A DNA stretch of 64,000 nucleotides from Bradyrhizobium forestalis (GCF_002795245.1 NZ_PGVG01000016.1:87758-151757); one strand, 5' to 3'; shown: positions 9,576 to 18,080, numbered from the stretch's first letter. Numbers and translations: made by a program. Notes: generated from the letters alone by a model not told the origin.

Positions 9576-10084
9576 GGCTCCCCTCACAGGCCATTTCCGC
9601 TCGCCTGGATAGACCTGCCTAAGGACCGTTGAACCCCACCCTGGCCTAAGGTCTAGCTACTGGCTCTAATCACGCCAAGGTGGTGGCGAAATCGATGGCC
9701 GGAATAGAGCTCTGGCGAGGCCCGGAGTTTCCACTCAGGTATTCGGTAGATGGAGAGGGCGTGCGCTTCCCGGCGGTATCAATTCCGCGCAAGCAAAGCC
9801 ATTGGCTCCTCTCTTTTTCTTCGCTTGGGCATCCGATTGTACGACGAGTTAATAGCGGCCGTTGCACTAAGTTTTCATCCGAGCAGGATGCTCGACATGA
9901 TCAGTTCCCCCCACGTCTTGTTGACTGGCCCCAGCGCAGGTGCGTGCACCTCGTTGAGCAGAGCGATGGCCTAAAGGTTCGATCGTGCGGGAAGCCGATC
10001 GCAACTTTTGCTTGCAGACGAATCCCGACAAGGCGATCTTACGTCTCGCGCGAGTACTTGCCCGTGTGGCCGCGAGGGAAGATC

Positions 10085-11743
10085 ATGAAAGACAGCTCAT
10101 CGATCGAAGCGATAAGGAAAAGAGCGACGATCTATGCTCGATTCTCAACCGATCTACAGAACGAGAGATCGATTGAGGATCAGCTTTCACTTTGTCAGAG
10201 CTATGCAGAACGCGAACGCTTAACTGTTGTCAGCACCTATGAGGATCGAGCCCGTTCGGGTGGCTCAGTCATGGGACGCGAAGGCCTTCTTCGGATGTTT
10301 GACCAAGCGCGGGAGAGATCCTTTGACGTAGTAATCGTCGAAGCGCTCGATCGTCTTTCTCGCGACATGGAGGATCTCGCAGGCATCCATAAGCGGCTGA
10401 CTTTTCTCGGAATCGAGATCCGGGCGGTTCACGAAGGTGTTGTCAACACCGTGCTGGTCGGCCTTCGCGGCTTGGTCGGACAACTTTATCGTGAAGACAA
10501 CGCTCACAAGGTGCGTCGTGGCCTAGCAGGGCGGGTCAAGCAAGGTTTGGCTGGAGGTGGCCTGACATACGGATACGCCCCGGTTGCCGGAAAAAGCGGC
10601 GAACGGGTCGTCCTCGAGACCGAGGCACAGGTGATCCGGCGCATCTTTCAGGAATACGTGGACGGTCGAACGCCTCGCGAGATCGCACACGATCTCAACA
10701 AGGAAAGGGTATCACCTCCGCGAGGGCGCGCATGGAATGCTTCAACTATCAATGGCAACGTTCAGCGTGGCGCCGGAATTCTGCAGAACGAGCTTTATGT
10801 AGGGCGCCTCGTCTGGAACAAGGTCAGGATGGTGAAAGATCCCGACTCGGGAAAGCGCCTGTCACGACCGAATCCGAGGAGTGATTGGCAGATTGCTGAA
10901 GTGCCGCATCTTGCAATTGTCAGTCCAGAGTTGTTCACAGCTGCCCAGCAACGCAAAGGGGATCGCAGCCACGGCCACCCCAGCCATCAACGTCGGCCCC
11001 GTCGGATGCTATCTGGCTTACTCCATTGCGGTTCATGCGGCTCGGGTATGGCAACGAATGGACGGGACAAATCGGGGCGCGTTCGGATTCGCTGCTCAGC
11101 GGCTACCGAAAGTGGCACGTGTCCTGACGCCAAGACGTTCTATTTAGACACGGTCGAGACTGCAGTCCTCAGCGGGCTAAAGGCCGAATTGCGTGCGCCG
11201 AACGTTCTTTCGGAGTACGTGCGCACATATGTAGAGGAGCGGAAGCGCCTCGCAGCTACATCAAACGCAAAGCGGCAGCGCCTTGAGCAGCAGCTTGGGC
11301 AATTGAACCGGGAAATCGAACGACTGGTGGATGCGATCGCAAAAGGACATGGCGATCCGTCTATTCTCGGACCGCGATCAACCGCGCTGGATGCCAAACG
11401 AAAGCGGATATCCGAGGAGTTGCAAAGTGAACCGCTTGCCCTGAAGGAAGTCGCGCCGCATCCGGCCATCCTCAAACGATACGAGGATCAACTCGGTCGG
11501 CTTGAAGGAGCACTAGCAAAAGGTGCCCGTGCGGGCGACGGAGAGGCCGCAGAAGCCATCAGAGACCTGGTCGAGAGGGTCACTGTGTTCCGCGATCCAG
11601 CGCGCCCAGGTGGTGTAGCCGTGGAGATAGCAGGCCGGCTAAATGCCCTGCTCGGGGAAAAGGCCTATCCCAACCACGTCAAAGGAGTGTGGGGAAAGGT
11701 GGTAGCGGGGGAGGGACTCGAACCCCCGACCCCAGGATTATGA
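10085..11743 (+). CDS. Large serine recombinase (site-specific integrase)
   Basis: This 552-residue recombinase most likely excises and integrates the island on its left. The N-terminal resolvase domain has the catalytic serine in YARFS (residue 21) and the arginine motif LDRLSRD. A recombinase domain follows (GLTYGYAPV, then EIAHDLNKERV), then a zinc ribbon (LHCGSCGSG near 314, with further Cys at about 336-344), then a long coiled coil. The ATG at 10085 is preceded by AGGGAAG and starts just before the catalytic domain; the frame is open further upstream without homology. The last residues, GLEPPTPGL, and the stop lie inside the tRNA-Met gene on the other strand, so the target supplied the C-terminus. 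The gene appears intact. Confidence 0.9.
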   Translation: MKDSSSIEAIRKRATIYARFSTDLQNERSIEDQLSLCQSYAERERLTVVSTYEDRARSGGSVMGREGLLRMFDQARERSFDVVIVEALDRLSRDMEDLAGIHKRLTFLGIEIRAVHEGVVNTVLVGLRGLVGQLYREDNAHKVRRGLAGRVKQGLAGGGLTYGYAPVAGKSGERVVLETEAQVIRRIFQEYVDGRTPREIAHDLNKERVSPPRGRAWNASTINGNVQRGAGILQNELYVGRLVWNKVRMVKDPDSGKRLSRPNPRSDWQIAEVPHLAIVSPELFTAAQQRKGDRSHGHPSHQRRPRRMLSGLLHCGSCGSGMATNGRDKSGRVRIRCSAATESGTCPDAKTFYLDTVETAVLSGLKAELRAPNVLSEYVRTYVEERKRLAATSNAKRQRLEQQLGQLNREIERLVDAIAKGHGDPSILGPRSTALDAKRKRISEELQSEPLALKEVAPHPAILKRYEDQLGRLEGALAKGARAGDGEAAEAIRDLVERVTVFRDPARPGGVAVEIAGRLNALLGEKAYPNHVKGVWGKVVAGEGLEPPTPGL

Positions 11744-11776
11744 TTCCCGTGCTCTAACCAGCTGAGCTACCCCGCC
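11700..11776 (-). tRNA. tRNA-Met (anticodon CAT)
   Basis: The reverse strand folds as a 77-nt tRNA with encoded CCA. GGCGGGG is the 5' acceptor arm, GCTCAGCTGGTTAGAGC the D arm, CGGGA-ATCATAA-TCCTG the anticodon arm with CAT, and GGGGGTTCGAGTCCC the T arm. It resembles alphaproteobacterial elongator tRNA-Met rather than the initiator. CAT also occurs in the tRNA-Ile read through lysidine, which I cannot fully exclude. Its 3' half is overlapped by the end of the recombinase gene, marking it as the likely integration site. Confidence 0.93.
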
Positions 11777-11971
11777 ACAGGGATCGCGGCGGCGAATAAG
11801 GCCGATCTCGCGAACGCGCGGCATATAAGGAAGGGGGCGGCGGGAAGTCAATCCGCGTTTGCTAAAAGCTTCCGCCTTCGCCAAGGCTTCGGCGGACAAG
11901 TCGGCGGAAACGACGGTTTTTCGCCGGATTTGTGGAATTTCTCGCACCAGACTCGCGGAGAGTCCCCCTCA

Positions 11972-12025
11972 CCCGAAATCCGCGCTCTTGCGCGGATTTC
12001 GGGCTCTCCCCGCAGGCGGGGAGAG
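11972..12025. repeat. Two adjacent palindromes downstream of the Pro-rich gene
   Basis: A 14-bp stem (CCCGAAATCCGCGC) with a TCTT loop spans 11972-12003. A second palindrome, CTCTCCCCGCAGGCGGGGAG, follows directly to 12025. They lie just past the stop of the reverse-strand gene at 12038 and could end its transcript, though no T run is present. The second palindrome belongs to the same type as 12533-12556. Confidence 0.6.
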
Positions 12026-12037
12026 GCGAAAAGCCGC

Positions 12038-12394
12038 CTATTTCGGCCTCACATTCGGGTCGCCGCCGGGGCTGCCGGGGGGCGGAATCACCGGGGTGTT
12101 GCCGCCGGTGCCGGGGGCCGGGGCGTGCATCTCGGGGTCGATGCCGGAGGGCGGGCAGAGCACGCCTTCGGACTTCGTCAGCTTGTCGCCGAGCAGTTCC
12201 CGGGACTGGCCGGTGGTGGTGCCGTCGGGTGAACGGTTCGGACGATCCTGCGGGGTGCAGCCCGTCGCATGTTGCGGGGATTGCGGCGCGGTCTGTTGCG
12301 GCGGCGTCGCCGGGGCGGGCGGGGCCTGCGCGATCGCAGCGCCGGAAGCGGCGATCAGGAGGCCGGCCAGAATGATGTTTGATGTCGTGCGCAT
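12038..12394 (-). CDS. Secreted Pro/Gln-rich hypothetical protein
   Basis: A 118-residue protein starts at 12394 with a clear signal peptide (MRTTSNIILAGLLIAASGAA, cleavage near AQA). The mature part is low complexity and rich in Pro, Thr and Gln, with two Cys (ATGCTP and VLCPP) and a Gly/Pro-rich tail. It is probably periplasmic or exported. I know similar small proteins only as uncharacterised. The frame is open further upstream to 12493, but the signal peptide fixes the start. The stop is followed by two palindromes. Confidence 0.75.
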   Translation of the reverse strand: MRTTSNIILAGLLIAASGAAIAQAPPAPATPPQQTAPQSPQHATGCTPQDRPNRSPDGTTTGQSRELLGDKLTKSEGVLCPPSGIDPEMHAPAPGTGGNTPVIPPPGSPGGDPNVRPK

Positions 12395-12497
12395 GGAAGG
12401 GAAACGCGCGGGTTGGGTGGGCTGTTCCCGGCCGGAATGCGATGTGATCGGGGGCTCGAATGCCCGGTGTCCCCCATCGCAATGACGGAGCAACTGG

Positions 12498-12562
12498 CGA
12501 GATATCGCGTGCGGAGAAAGCCCTCTCCCCTACCCTCTCCCGCAGGCGGGAGAGGGGGCGCA
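12498..12562. repeat. Dispersed palindromic repeat, copy 1
   Basis: This 65-nt unit has about 60 identical positions with 13372-13436. It contains the palindrome CCCTCTCCCGC..GCGGGAGAGGG at 12533-12556. It lies between the Pro-rich gene and the methyltransferase. Confidence 0.8.
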
Positions 12563-12597
12563 CCGCCGGCCTGGCGGCGACCCCGACAAACTCTCAA

Positions 12598-13236
12598 TCA
12601 CGATTTGCGGTAGCGGATCAGCGAGAAATGGCCCATCGGCGGCATGGGGCGGCGCTCGGTCAGGGTGATGCCGCCGTGCTTGGCGGCCCAGCCCTCGAGG
12701 CGCGCCCACGGGAATTCGGGGCGCCAGCCGAGGCGGCGGGCGATGGGCGCGAAAGCGAGCTCGAACAGCTTTCGGGGGCCGCTCTCGGCGCCGATGTGAT
12801 TGACGAGGATCAGCTCGCCGCCGGACTTGAGCACGCGCACGAACTCGTCGAGCGTGCCTTCGGGATCGGGCACGGCAGTGATGACATATTGCGCGACCAC
12901 CGCGTCGAAGGCGTTGTCGGGGAAAGCGAGGTTCTTCGCATCCATCACCGAGAGCACCTCGACATTGGAGAGGCGCAGCGCACGCACGCGCGCCTGTGCC
13001 TTGCGCAGCATCGGCTCGGAAATGTCGACGCCGCAGATCTTCGTGGTGCGCGCGTAGTCGGAGAGCGAGAGGCCGGTGCCGACGCCGACGTCGAGAATGC
13101 GGCCGCCGATGCGGTCGGCCTCGGCGATGGTCGACTGCCGGCCGGCGTCGAACACCTTGCCGAACACGAGATCATAGACCGGCGCCCAGCGGCCATAGGC
13201 CTTCTCGACCCCGGCCCGCGAGATGTCTGCTGCCAT
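12598..13236 (-). CDS. pmtA: Class I SAM-dependent methyltransferase, probable phosphatidylethanolamine N-methyltransferase
   Basis: This 212-residue enzyme transfers methyl groups from S-adenosylmethionine. The SAM site is ILDVGVGTG at residues 47-55, then CGVDIS, then FPDNAFDAVVAQYV. The opening AYGRWAPVYDLVFGKVFDAGR and the closing GHFSLIRYRKS resemble rhizobial and Rhodobacter-type PmtA, which methylates phosphatidylethanolamine at the inner membrane on the way to phosphatidylcholine. The size fits that soluble family. The start at 13236 is preceded by GGGCAGGGGG. The family is certain; the lipid substrate is inferred from overall resemblance, and a ubiquinone-type methyltransferase is the main alternative. 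Confidence 0.75.
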   Translation of the reverse strand: MAADISRAGVEKAYGRWAPVYDLVFGKVFDAGRQSTIAEADRIGGRILDVGVGTGLSLSDYARTTKICGVDISEPMLRKAQARVRALRLSNVEVLSVMDAKNLAFPDNAFDAVVAQYVITAVPDPEGTLDEFVRVLKSGGELILVNHIGAESGPRKLFELAFAPIARRLGWRPEFPWARLEGWAAKHGGITLTERRPMPPMGHFSLIRYRKS

Positions 13237-13312
13237 GCCCCCTGCCCTTACGCGTTTCTAGAGTGTGATGCGTGTTGGTGAAATCGATACCGGCTCCGCG
13301 CGCGGTCTAGCG

Positions 13313-13334
13313 CCTCTCCCGCTTGCGGGAGAGG
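13313..13334. repeat. Palindrome of the CCTCTCCCGC family
   Basis: CCTCTCCCGCTTGCGGGAGAGG is a near-perfect inverted repeat between the methyltransferase and mnmA genes. It is related to 12533-12556 and 13407-13430. Confidence 0.7.
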
Positions 13335-13371
13335 TCGGCGCGCAGCGCCGGGTGAGGGTTCTATCCGCTCG

Positions 13372-13436
13372 CGAGATATCGCGCGTGGAGAGAGCCCTCT
13401 CCCCTACCCTCTCCCGCAAGCGGGAGAGGGGGCGCA
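13372..13436. repeat. Dispersed palindromic repeat, copy 2
   Basis: Near-identical direct copy of 12498-12562, with its palindrome at 13407-13430. The pair flanks the methyltransferase gene, so recombination between the copies could delete it. Confidence 0.8.
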
Positions 13437-13475
13437 TTGCCGTCGTGGTGAGTGCGTCGCCCAACTTCATCGCGC

Positions 13476-14657
13476 TCAGCCGCGCACGGCTTCCGCGAGC
13501 GGGCGCGATGCGCCCGCGCCGACCTTTGCCGCGGCGCTCTGGATGAAGCCGCCGCCGAGCACGCGGGCTTGGCCGCCAGGCGCGTCATAGAACACGCAGG
13601 CTTGTCCCGGCGAGACGCCCTCTTCGCCGGCGACGAGCTCGACCTCGTAGTGACCATTGCTGCCGCGCAGCCAGGCCGGCTGCGGGCTGCGGGTCGAGCG
13701 CACGCGCACGAACATCTCGAGGCCGCCGCCGATGGCGCGGTCGATGTCGCCGCCGCCGATCCAGTTGACGTCGCGCAAGCTGATGCGGTGCATCTTCAGC
13801 GCATCGCGCGGGCCGACGACGACGCGGCGGTTGGCTGCCTCCAGCCGCACCACGAACAGCGGTGAGCCGGAGGCGATGCCGAGGCCGCGGCGCTGGCCGA
13901 CGGTGAAATTGGCGATGCCGTGATGCTGGCCGAGCACGCGGCCGTCGAGATCGACGATGTCGCCGGGGTCCATCGCGTTCGGCCGCAGGCGCGTGATGAT
14001 GTCGGTGTAGCGGCCCGTCGGCACGAAGCAGATGTCCTGGCTGTCGTGCTTGTCGGCGACCGCGAGCCCAAAGCGGCGCGCGAGCTCGCGCGTTTGCGGC
14101 TTGGTCATGTCGCCGAGCGGAAAGCGCAGGAAGTCGAGCTGCTCTTGCGTGGTCGCGAACAGGAAATAGCTCTGATCGCGGTCGCTATCTGCCGCGCAGA
14201 CCAGCGCGCGCGAGCCGTCGCCCTGAGGGCGCGAGGCGACGTAATGGCCGGTGGCGAGCGCCTGGGCGCCAAGCTCGCGGGCGGTCTTCAGCAGGTCGCG
14301 GAATTTGACGCTGCGGTTGCACTCGATGCAGGGCACCGGCGTTTCACCAAGAGCATAGGAGTCGGCGAAGTTGTCGATGACGGACTCGCGAAAGCGGTCC
14401 TCGTAGTCGAGCACGTAATGGGGAATGCCGAGCTTGGCGGCGACGTCGCGGGCGTCGTGGATGTCCTGGCCGGCGCAGCAGGCGCCCTTGCGGTGGGTCG
14501 CCGCGCCGTGGTCGTAGAGCTGCAGTGTGATGCCGACGACGTCGTAGCCTTCAGCCTTCAGCAGCGCAGCCGTGGTCGAGGAATCGACACCGCCCGACAT
14601 GGCGACGACGACCCTGGTGTCCTCGGGACGGCCTTCGAGATCCAGACTGTTGAGCAT
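13476..14657 (-). CDS. mnmA: tRNA-specific 2-thiouridylase MnmA
   Basis: This enzyme adds sulfur to U34 of the Lys, Glu and Gln tRNAs in the cytoplasm, using ATP and a persulfide relay. The 393-residue protein has the PP-loop SGGVDSS near residue 21, the nucleophile Cys in CIECN near 109, and the second catalytic Cys in CFVPTGRY near 207. The C-terminal domains are complete (GQRRGLGIA, SPGQACVFY). An upstream extension to 14810 is open but looks random, so the ATG at 14657 is chosen. It is slightly longer than the E. coli enzyme (368) because of N-terminal residues. It stands alone, divergent from the flagellar cluster. Confidence 0.96.
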   Translation of the reverse strand: MLNSLDLEGRPEDTRVVVAMSGGVDSSTTAALLKAEGYDVVGITLQLYDHGAATHRKGACCAGQDIHDARDVAAKLGIPHYVLDYEDRFRESVIDNFADSYALGETPVPCIECNRSVKFRDLLKTARELGAQALATGHYVASRPQGDGSRALVCAADSDRDQSYFLFATTQEQLDFLRFPLGDMTKPQTRELARRFGLAVADKHDSQDICFVPTGRYTDIITRLRPNAMDPGDIVDLDGRVLGQHHGIANFTVGQRRGLGIASGSPLFVVRLEAANRRVVVGPRDALKMHRISLRDVNWIGGGDIDRAIGGGLEMFVRVRSTRSPQPAWLRGSNGHYEVELVAGEEGVSPGQACVFYDAPGGQARVLGGGFIQSAAAKVGAGASRPLAEAVRG

Positions 14658-14955
14658 GGGCCCTAAAGCGTTGTGACGGCGGCGTAGCGCGATCCGCGAT
14701 TTTCTGTGCCTTCTCGCGGGACATCGGCAATCCCCCGGAACTTTAGTTCCCGAAGAGCACGACTGCCCAAGTCGAAAGCGGCTGAGTAACCTCTTTAATA
14801 TAGGCGGCATTCCGGTGAAGCAATCACGCGGGCGGCCGGCTTAGGGCAATTCTTGCCGGGGGCGGCAGAAATGGCGGGTCGCGGCGGGCTGCCCGGCGGC
14901 AGCTTCAAGCAAACAACCTGTTGTTTTCATTGCATAAATCAACGTGAAGGGGCGC

Positions 14956-14971
14956 TGGCCCGCTCCTTGCT
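14956..14971 (+). promoter_or_regulatory. Sigma-54 (-24/-12) promoter before fliK
   Basis: TGGCCCGCTCCTTGCT has GG and GC elements exactly 12 bases apart, as in TGGCAC-N5-TTGC promoters. The transcript would begin near 14982, just before the GTG start at 15007. This fits FlbD-dependent control, and flbD lies in the same cluster. Confidence 0.75.
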
Positions 14972-15006
14972 ACCCCTTGTCCGAAGTTGCTTCCAAGGGG
15001 TTGCCT

Positions 15007-16614
15007 GTGGTTGGTCGTACGTCAGATGTCGTGGCAAGCGTGCAAGTCCCGAGCGCGCAGCAAAAGCCTGCGCGGTCGCAAGGGCCAAAGGACGCGCCCG
15101 CGACCGACTCCTTCGGCGCGCTGGTCGACAGCAACAGCCAGGCGATCAGCAACAATGCGCAGGACAGCGCGCCGCGCCGGAGCGATTCCACGGCGTCCGA
15201 CCGCAGCCCGCGCGACGCCGCTTCCACGGACCAGCCTTCGCAGAGCAAGGCGAGCGACGACACCGACCCGTCTGCGCCGGCGAAGAATGACAAGAGCGAC
15301 GCGACCAGCGATCCGGCCAGGGACGCGGGCAAGGACGCCGGCAAGATCAAGGACAAGTCCGAGACATCAGACGCCAAATCGGCCGACAAATCCGACGAGA
15401 CCAAGGGCGACAAGAGCGACGGCAGCGACGCCGTCACCGCCGCCGCCGATGCAGCTGCCGCCGTGCCGACGGATGCGACGCAGATCGCCGTGCCCGATCC
15501 CAACGTCGTCGTTGCCGCGCCGGTCGTCCCGGCCGATCCGAACGCGGCTGCGAGCCAGGCCGGCGATGCCGCCGCCTCGCCGCTGACGATCGCCGCCGCC
15601 GGCCTTGCCGCCAGTGCCTCCACTGCGGCGCAGATCGCCGGCACCAAGACCGACACCGCCACCGCCGGCGACAAGAGCGCCAAGGCCGCCGGCGCCGAGG
15701 TCGACGCCGACACCACGACGACGCTCGGCGAGGCCGCAACCGGCCCGAGCGAGGCCACCACGACCGATGCGAAAGCCAATGGCGGACTGATCGCCGTCGC
15801 CAATCAGGGCATGCCGAAAACCTCGTTCAAGGACGCCGTCACGGCGCAGGCCCAGACCGACGTCTCGAATATCGGCCAGGACACCGGCAAGGCGAACGCC
15901 GCGACGGCGCAGGCTCCGGCACCGGCCAGCGCGGGGCATGCGCAAGACCTCAAGCCGCAGGCAGATGGCGGAGCGAGCGACGCGAAGGCAGGTCCCGCCG
16001 ACCGCACCGCCGATCCGACCCAAGGCGCGCCGGCCGCGCCCACGCATGCGGGTGCGCAAGCCGCCGTCGCTCCGACCGACACCGGCGCGCAGGCCGCGTC
16101 CGCGGTGCAAGCGCCGCTGACCAATACGACCTCGGCCGCCACGGCATCGACCGCGACGCTCACCGCGACCGCGGCGACCCATGCGGCCGTGCCGATCAGC
16201 GGCGTGCCGATCGAGATCGCAGCCGCCATTCGCGCCGGCAAGTCCCGGTTCGACATCAGCCTCGACCCGGCCGAGCTCGGCCGCATCGACGTGCGCATCA
16301 ATGTCGACCGCAACGGTCAGGTCACCTCGCATCTCACGGTGGAGAAGCCGGAGACGCTGCAAATGCTGCGTCAGGACGCGCCGCAATTGCAGCGCGCGCT
16401 CGACGATGCCGGCTTCAAGACCGGCAGCAACGGGCTGTCCTTCAGCCTGCGCGACCAGAATTCATCGGGCCAGCAGTCCGGCCAGAATAACGACAATGGC
16501 GGCAACGCCCGCCGGCTGATCATCAGCGAGGACGAAACCGTTGCTGCCGCGCCTGTCGGGCGCGGCTACGGCCGCATGCTCGGATCGAGCAGCGGCGTCG
16601 ACATCAGAGTGTGA
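15007..16614 (+). CDS. fliK: Flagellar hook-length control protein FliK
   Basis: FliK measures hook length and switches export specificity of the flagellar secretion system. The 535-residue protein is a long Ala/Asp/Lys/Thr-rich low-complexity region (to about residue 400) followed by the conserved C-terminal domain. That domain shows ISLDPAELGRIDVRINVD, then VTSHLTVEKPETLQMLRQD and LSFSLRDQN. A sigma-54 promoter at 14956-14971 places the transcript start near 14982, which rules out the ATG at 14944. GTG at 15007, six bases after AAGGGG, is the best start; TTG at 15001 is the alternative. flgD follows 13 bases after the stop. Divergent low-complexity N-termini are usual in this family. Confidence 0.88.
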   Translation: MVGRTSDVVASVQVPSAQQKPARSQGPKDAPATDSFGALVDSNSQAISNNAQDSAPRRSDSTASDRSPRDAASTDQPSQSKASDDTDPSAPAKNDKSDATSDPARDAGKDAGKIKDKSETSDAKSADKSDETKGDKSDGSDAVTAAADAAAAVPTDATQIAVPDPNVVVAAPVVPADPNAAASQAGDAAASPLTIAAAGLAASASTAAQIAGTKTDTATAGDKSAKAAGAEVDADTTTTLGEAATGPSEATTTDAKANGGLIAVANQGMPKTSFKDAVTAQAQTDVSNIGQDTGKANAATAQAPAPASAGHAQDLKPQADGGASDAKAGPADRTADPTQGAPAAPTHAGAQAAVAPTDTGAQAASAVQAPLTNTTSAATASTATLTATAATHAAVPISGVPIEIAAAIRAGKSRFDISLDPAELGRIDVRINVDRNGQVTSHLTVEKPETLQMLRQDAPQLQRALDDAGFKTGSNGLSFSLRDQNSSGQQSGQNNDNGGNARRLIISEDETVAAAPVGRGYGRMLGSSSGVDIRV

Positions 16615-16627
16615 GGAGTATTCGACA

Positions 16628-17335
16628 ATGACCACCACGAATGCCGCCACCGCCCCGACGCCCGTCTCCGGGACGACCGACATCCCGAAATCCTCGTCGA
16701 ATTCGTCGATGAGCTCGACCACGGGGTCGACGCTCGCCGGCAACTTCCAGACCTTCCTGACGCTGCTGACGACGCAGCTGCAGAACCAGAACCCGCTGGA
16801 TCCGCTCGACACCAACCAATTCACCCAGCAGCTGGTGCAGTTCGCCGGCGTCGAGCAGCAGCTCAAGACCAACGATTCGCTGGCCCAGCTCGTCACGCTG
16901 CAGCAGACCACGCAGGCCACCCAGGCGCTGGGCTTCGTCGGCAAGACCGCCCTGGTCGACGGCTCGACCGCGACGATGAAGAACTCGTCGGCGACCTGGC
17001 ATCTCAACGTGCCGACCGACTCCACTGTCGATATCTCCGTCGCCAATTCCAGCGGCCAGACCGTGTTCACCGGCAAATACACCGCCTCCGCCGGCACCGA
17101 CATCCCCTTCACCTGGAACGGCATGGGCAATGACGGCACGCAATGGCCCGACGGCAAGTACACGATCTCGGCCACCGGCAAGGACGTCGCGAACAACAAT
17201 GTCGGCATCGCCGCGCAGGTGCAGGGCGTGGTGTCGTCGGTCGACCTGACCCAGTCACCGCCGCTGCTCACCATCGACGGCGCCAGCTACACGCTGAGTC
17301 AGGTCAAGAGCATCATCGCCACCAGCAGCAATTGA
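16628..17335 (+). CDS. flgD: Flagellar hook assembly scaffold FlgD
   Basis: FlgD caps the growing hook and guides FlgE assembly, then is replaced. The 235-residue protein has the typical N-terminal block FQTFLTLLTTQLQNQNPLDP followed by FTQQLVQFAGVEQQ (residues about 40-85). After it come the FlgD Ig-like and tudor-like parts (FTGKYTASAGTDIPFTWNGM, then WPDGKYTISATG). The start at 16628 follows GAGGAG. It is 13 bases from fliK and surely shares its transcript and sigma-54 promoter. A noncoding repeat region follows. Confidence 0.95.
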   Translation: MTTTNAATAPTPVSGTTDIPKSSSNSSMSSTTGSTLAGNFQTFLTLLTTQLQNQNPLDPLDTNQFTQQLVQFAGVEQQLKTNDSLAQLVTLQQTTQATQALGFVGKTALVDGSTATMKNSSATWHLNVPTDSTVDISVANSSGQTVFTGKYTASAGTDIPFTWNGMGNDGTQWPDGKYTISATGKDVANNNVGIAAQVQGVVSSVDLTQSPPLLTIDGASYTLSQVKSIIATSSN

Positions 17336-17361
17336 GAAACGACCCCGTACCAAACCTTCGG

Positions 17362-17505
17362 CGTCATCCCGGCGAAAGCCGGGATCCATAACCACAGGGA
17401 GAAGTTTGGCGGAGACCTCGCGGTTAAGAACTCGTTCCTGGTACTGCTACCTGCGTCTCATCGAGAGATCACGCGGTATGGGTCCCGGCGTTCGCCGGGA
17501 CGACG
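17362..17505. repeat. Dispersed palindromic repeat element
   Basis: Each end is itself a hairpin: TCCCGGCGAAAGCCGGGA on the left, TCCCGGCGTTCGCCGGGA on the right. The ends face each other across about 85 bases. Such elements are common between Bradyrhizobium genes. Confidence 0.7.
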
Positions 17506-17646
17506 GCTGAGAGAGCCCGCTCCGGCCTCATTCGTTAGTAAAGTATTTACGAATACTCCCCTCAGCCGGCCGAGATCACGTCTCCCGCCGGCCGCGACAG
17601 CCGCGTTCCCGCAAGTTTCAACGAGAATTGTATTGAAGCCTTAGGC

Positions 17647-17661
17647 TTAGCGGATTTTTAA
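17647..17661 (+). promoter_or_regulatory. CtrA-like box upstream of sciP
   Basis: TTAG-CGGATTT-TTAA matches the TTAA-N7-TTAA consensus of CtrA except for one base. It lies 58 bases before the sciP start. In Caulobacter sciP is itself part of the CtrA regulon. Confidence 0.6.
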
Positions 17662-17718
17662 GCCGCGGGGGTTACGGTTACGGCGTGAGTTCAGTGGTTG
17701 AGAGTTTGTGAGTACGCC

Positions 17719-17994
17719 ATGACAGAACCCCATCGCCCGAGGGTAAAATACGTCATCGGGCCGGACGGCAGTCCGTTGACGATCGCGGATCTGCCTGCAC
17801 CCGGCACCAAACGCTGGGTCATCCGCCGCAAGGCCGAAGTCGTCGCCGCTGTCCGTGGCGGACTTCTCTCCCTCGAGGAGGCCTGCAGCCGTTATACCCT
17901 GACGGTCGACGAATTCCTCTCCTGGCAGTTTTCCATCGACCAGCACGGTCTGGCGGGTCTTCGCACCACCCGCATCCAGCAATATCGCCAGTAG
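17719..17994 (+). CDS. sciP: SciP-type small CtrA inhibitory protein (DUF1153)
   Basis: In Caulobacter, SciP binds CtrA and blocks its activation of flagellar and other promoters in swarmer cells. This 91-residue protein has the family's conserved blocks: VKYVIGPDGSPLTIADLPAP, then TKRWVIRRKAEVVAAVRGGL and a helix-turn-helix (LSLEEACSRYTLTVDEFLSWQ). The family's usual length is 90-100. The ATG at 17719 begins the conserved part; a start at 17698 in the same frame is less likely. A CtrA-like box lies 58 bases upstream and a strong terminator follows. Its place between flgD and fliF suits a cell-cycle link to flagellum assembly. The function here is inferred from the family. Confidence 0.88.
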   Translation: MTEPHRPRVKYVIGPDGSPLTIADLPAPGTKRWVIRRKAEVVAAVRGGLLSLEEACSRYTLTVDEFLSWQFSIDQHGLAGLRTTRIQQYRQ

Positions 17995-18021
17995 GCGATC
18001 CGGAAATCTGCGGCTTTTGAC

Positions 18022-18057
18022 GAAAATCGGCCTCGCCCTGCGAGGCCGATTTTTTTC
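18022..18057 (+). terminator. Rho-independent terminator after sciP
   Basis: AAAATCGGCCTCG-CCCTG-CGAGGCCGATTTTTTT forms a 12-13 bp stem with a T run, 28 bases past the sciP stop. It separates sciP from the fliF transcript. Confidence 0.93.
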
Positions 18058-18080
18058 ACGATGCACTTTTGTCCGACCTC

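Larger units (their letters stand above)
7669..10084. other. Decayed island sequence upstream of the recombinase
   Basis: About 2.4 kb carries short overlapping frames on both strands but nothing with a recognisable family. It holds repeat X copies 2 and 3 and repeat Y copy C. The forward frame of the recombinase is open back to 9680, but those 135 codons look random and no good ribosome binding site precedes them. Confidence 0.55.
17336..17718. other. Intergenic region with a palindromic repeat pair and a CtrA-like box
   Basis: CGTCATCCCGGCGAAAGCCG (from 17362) and its inverted partner ending at 17505 form a dispersed element about 145 bases long. The rest leads into the sciP promoter, with a CtrA-like box at 17647-17661. 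Confidence 0.6.

Noticed and set aside
9680..10084. 135-codon extension of the recombinase
   Set aside because: No homology, no ribosome binding site, and AGGGAAG precedes the ATG at 10085 next to the catalytic domain.
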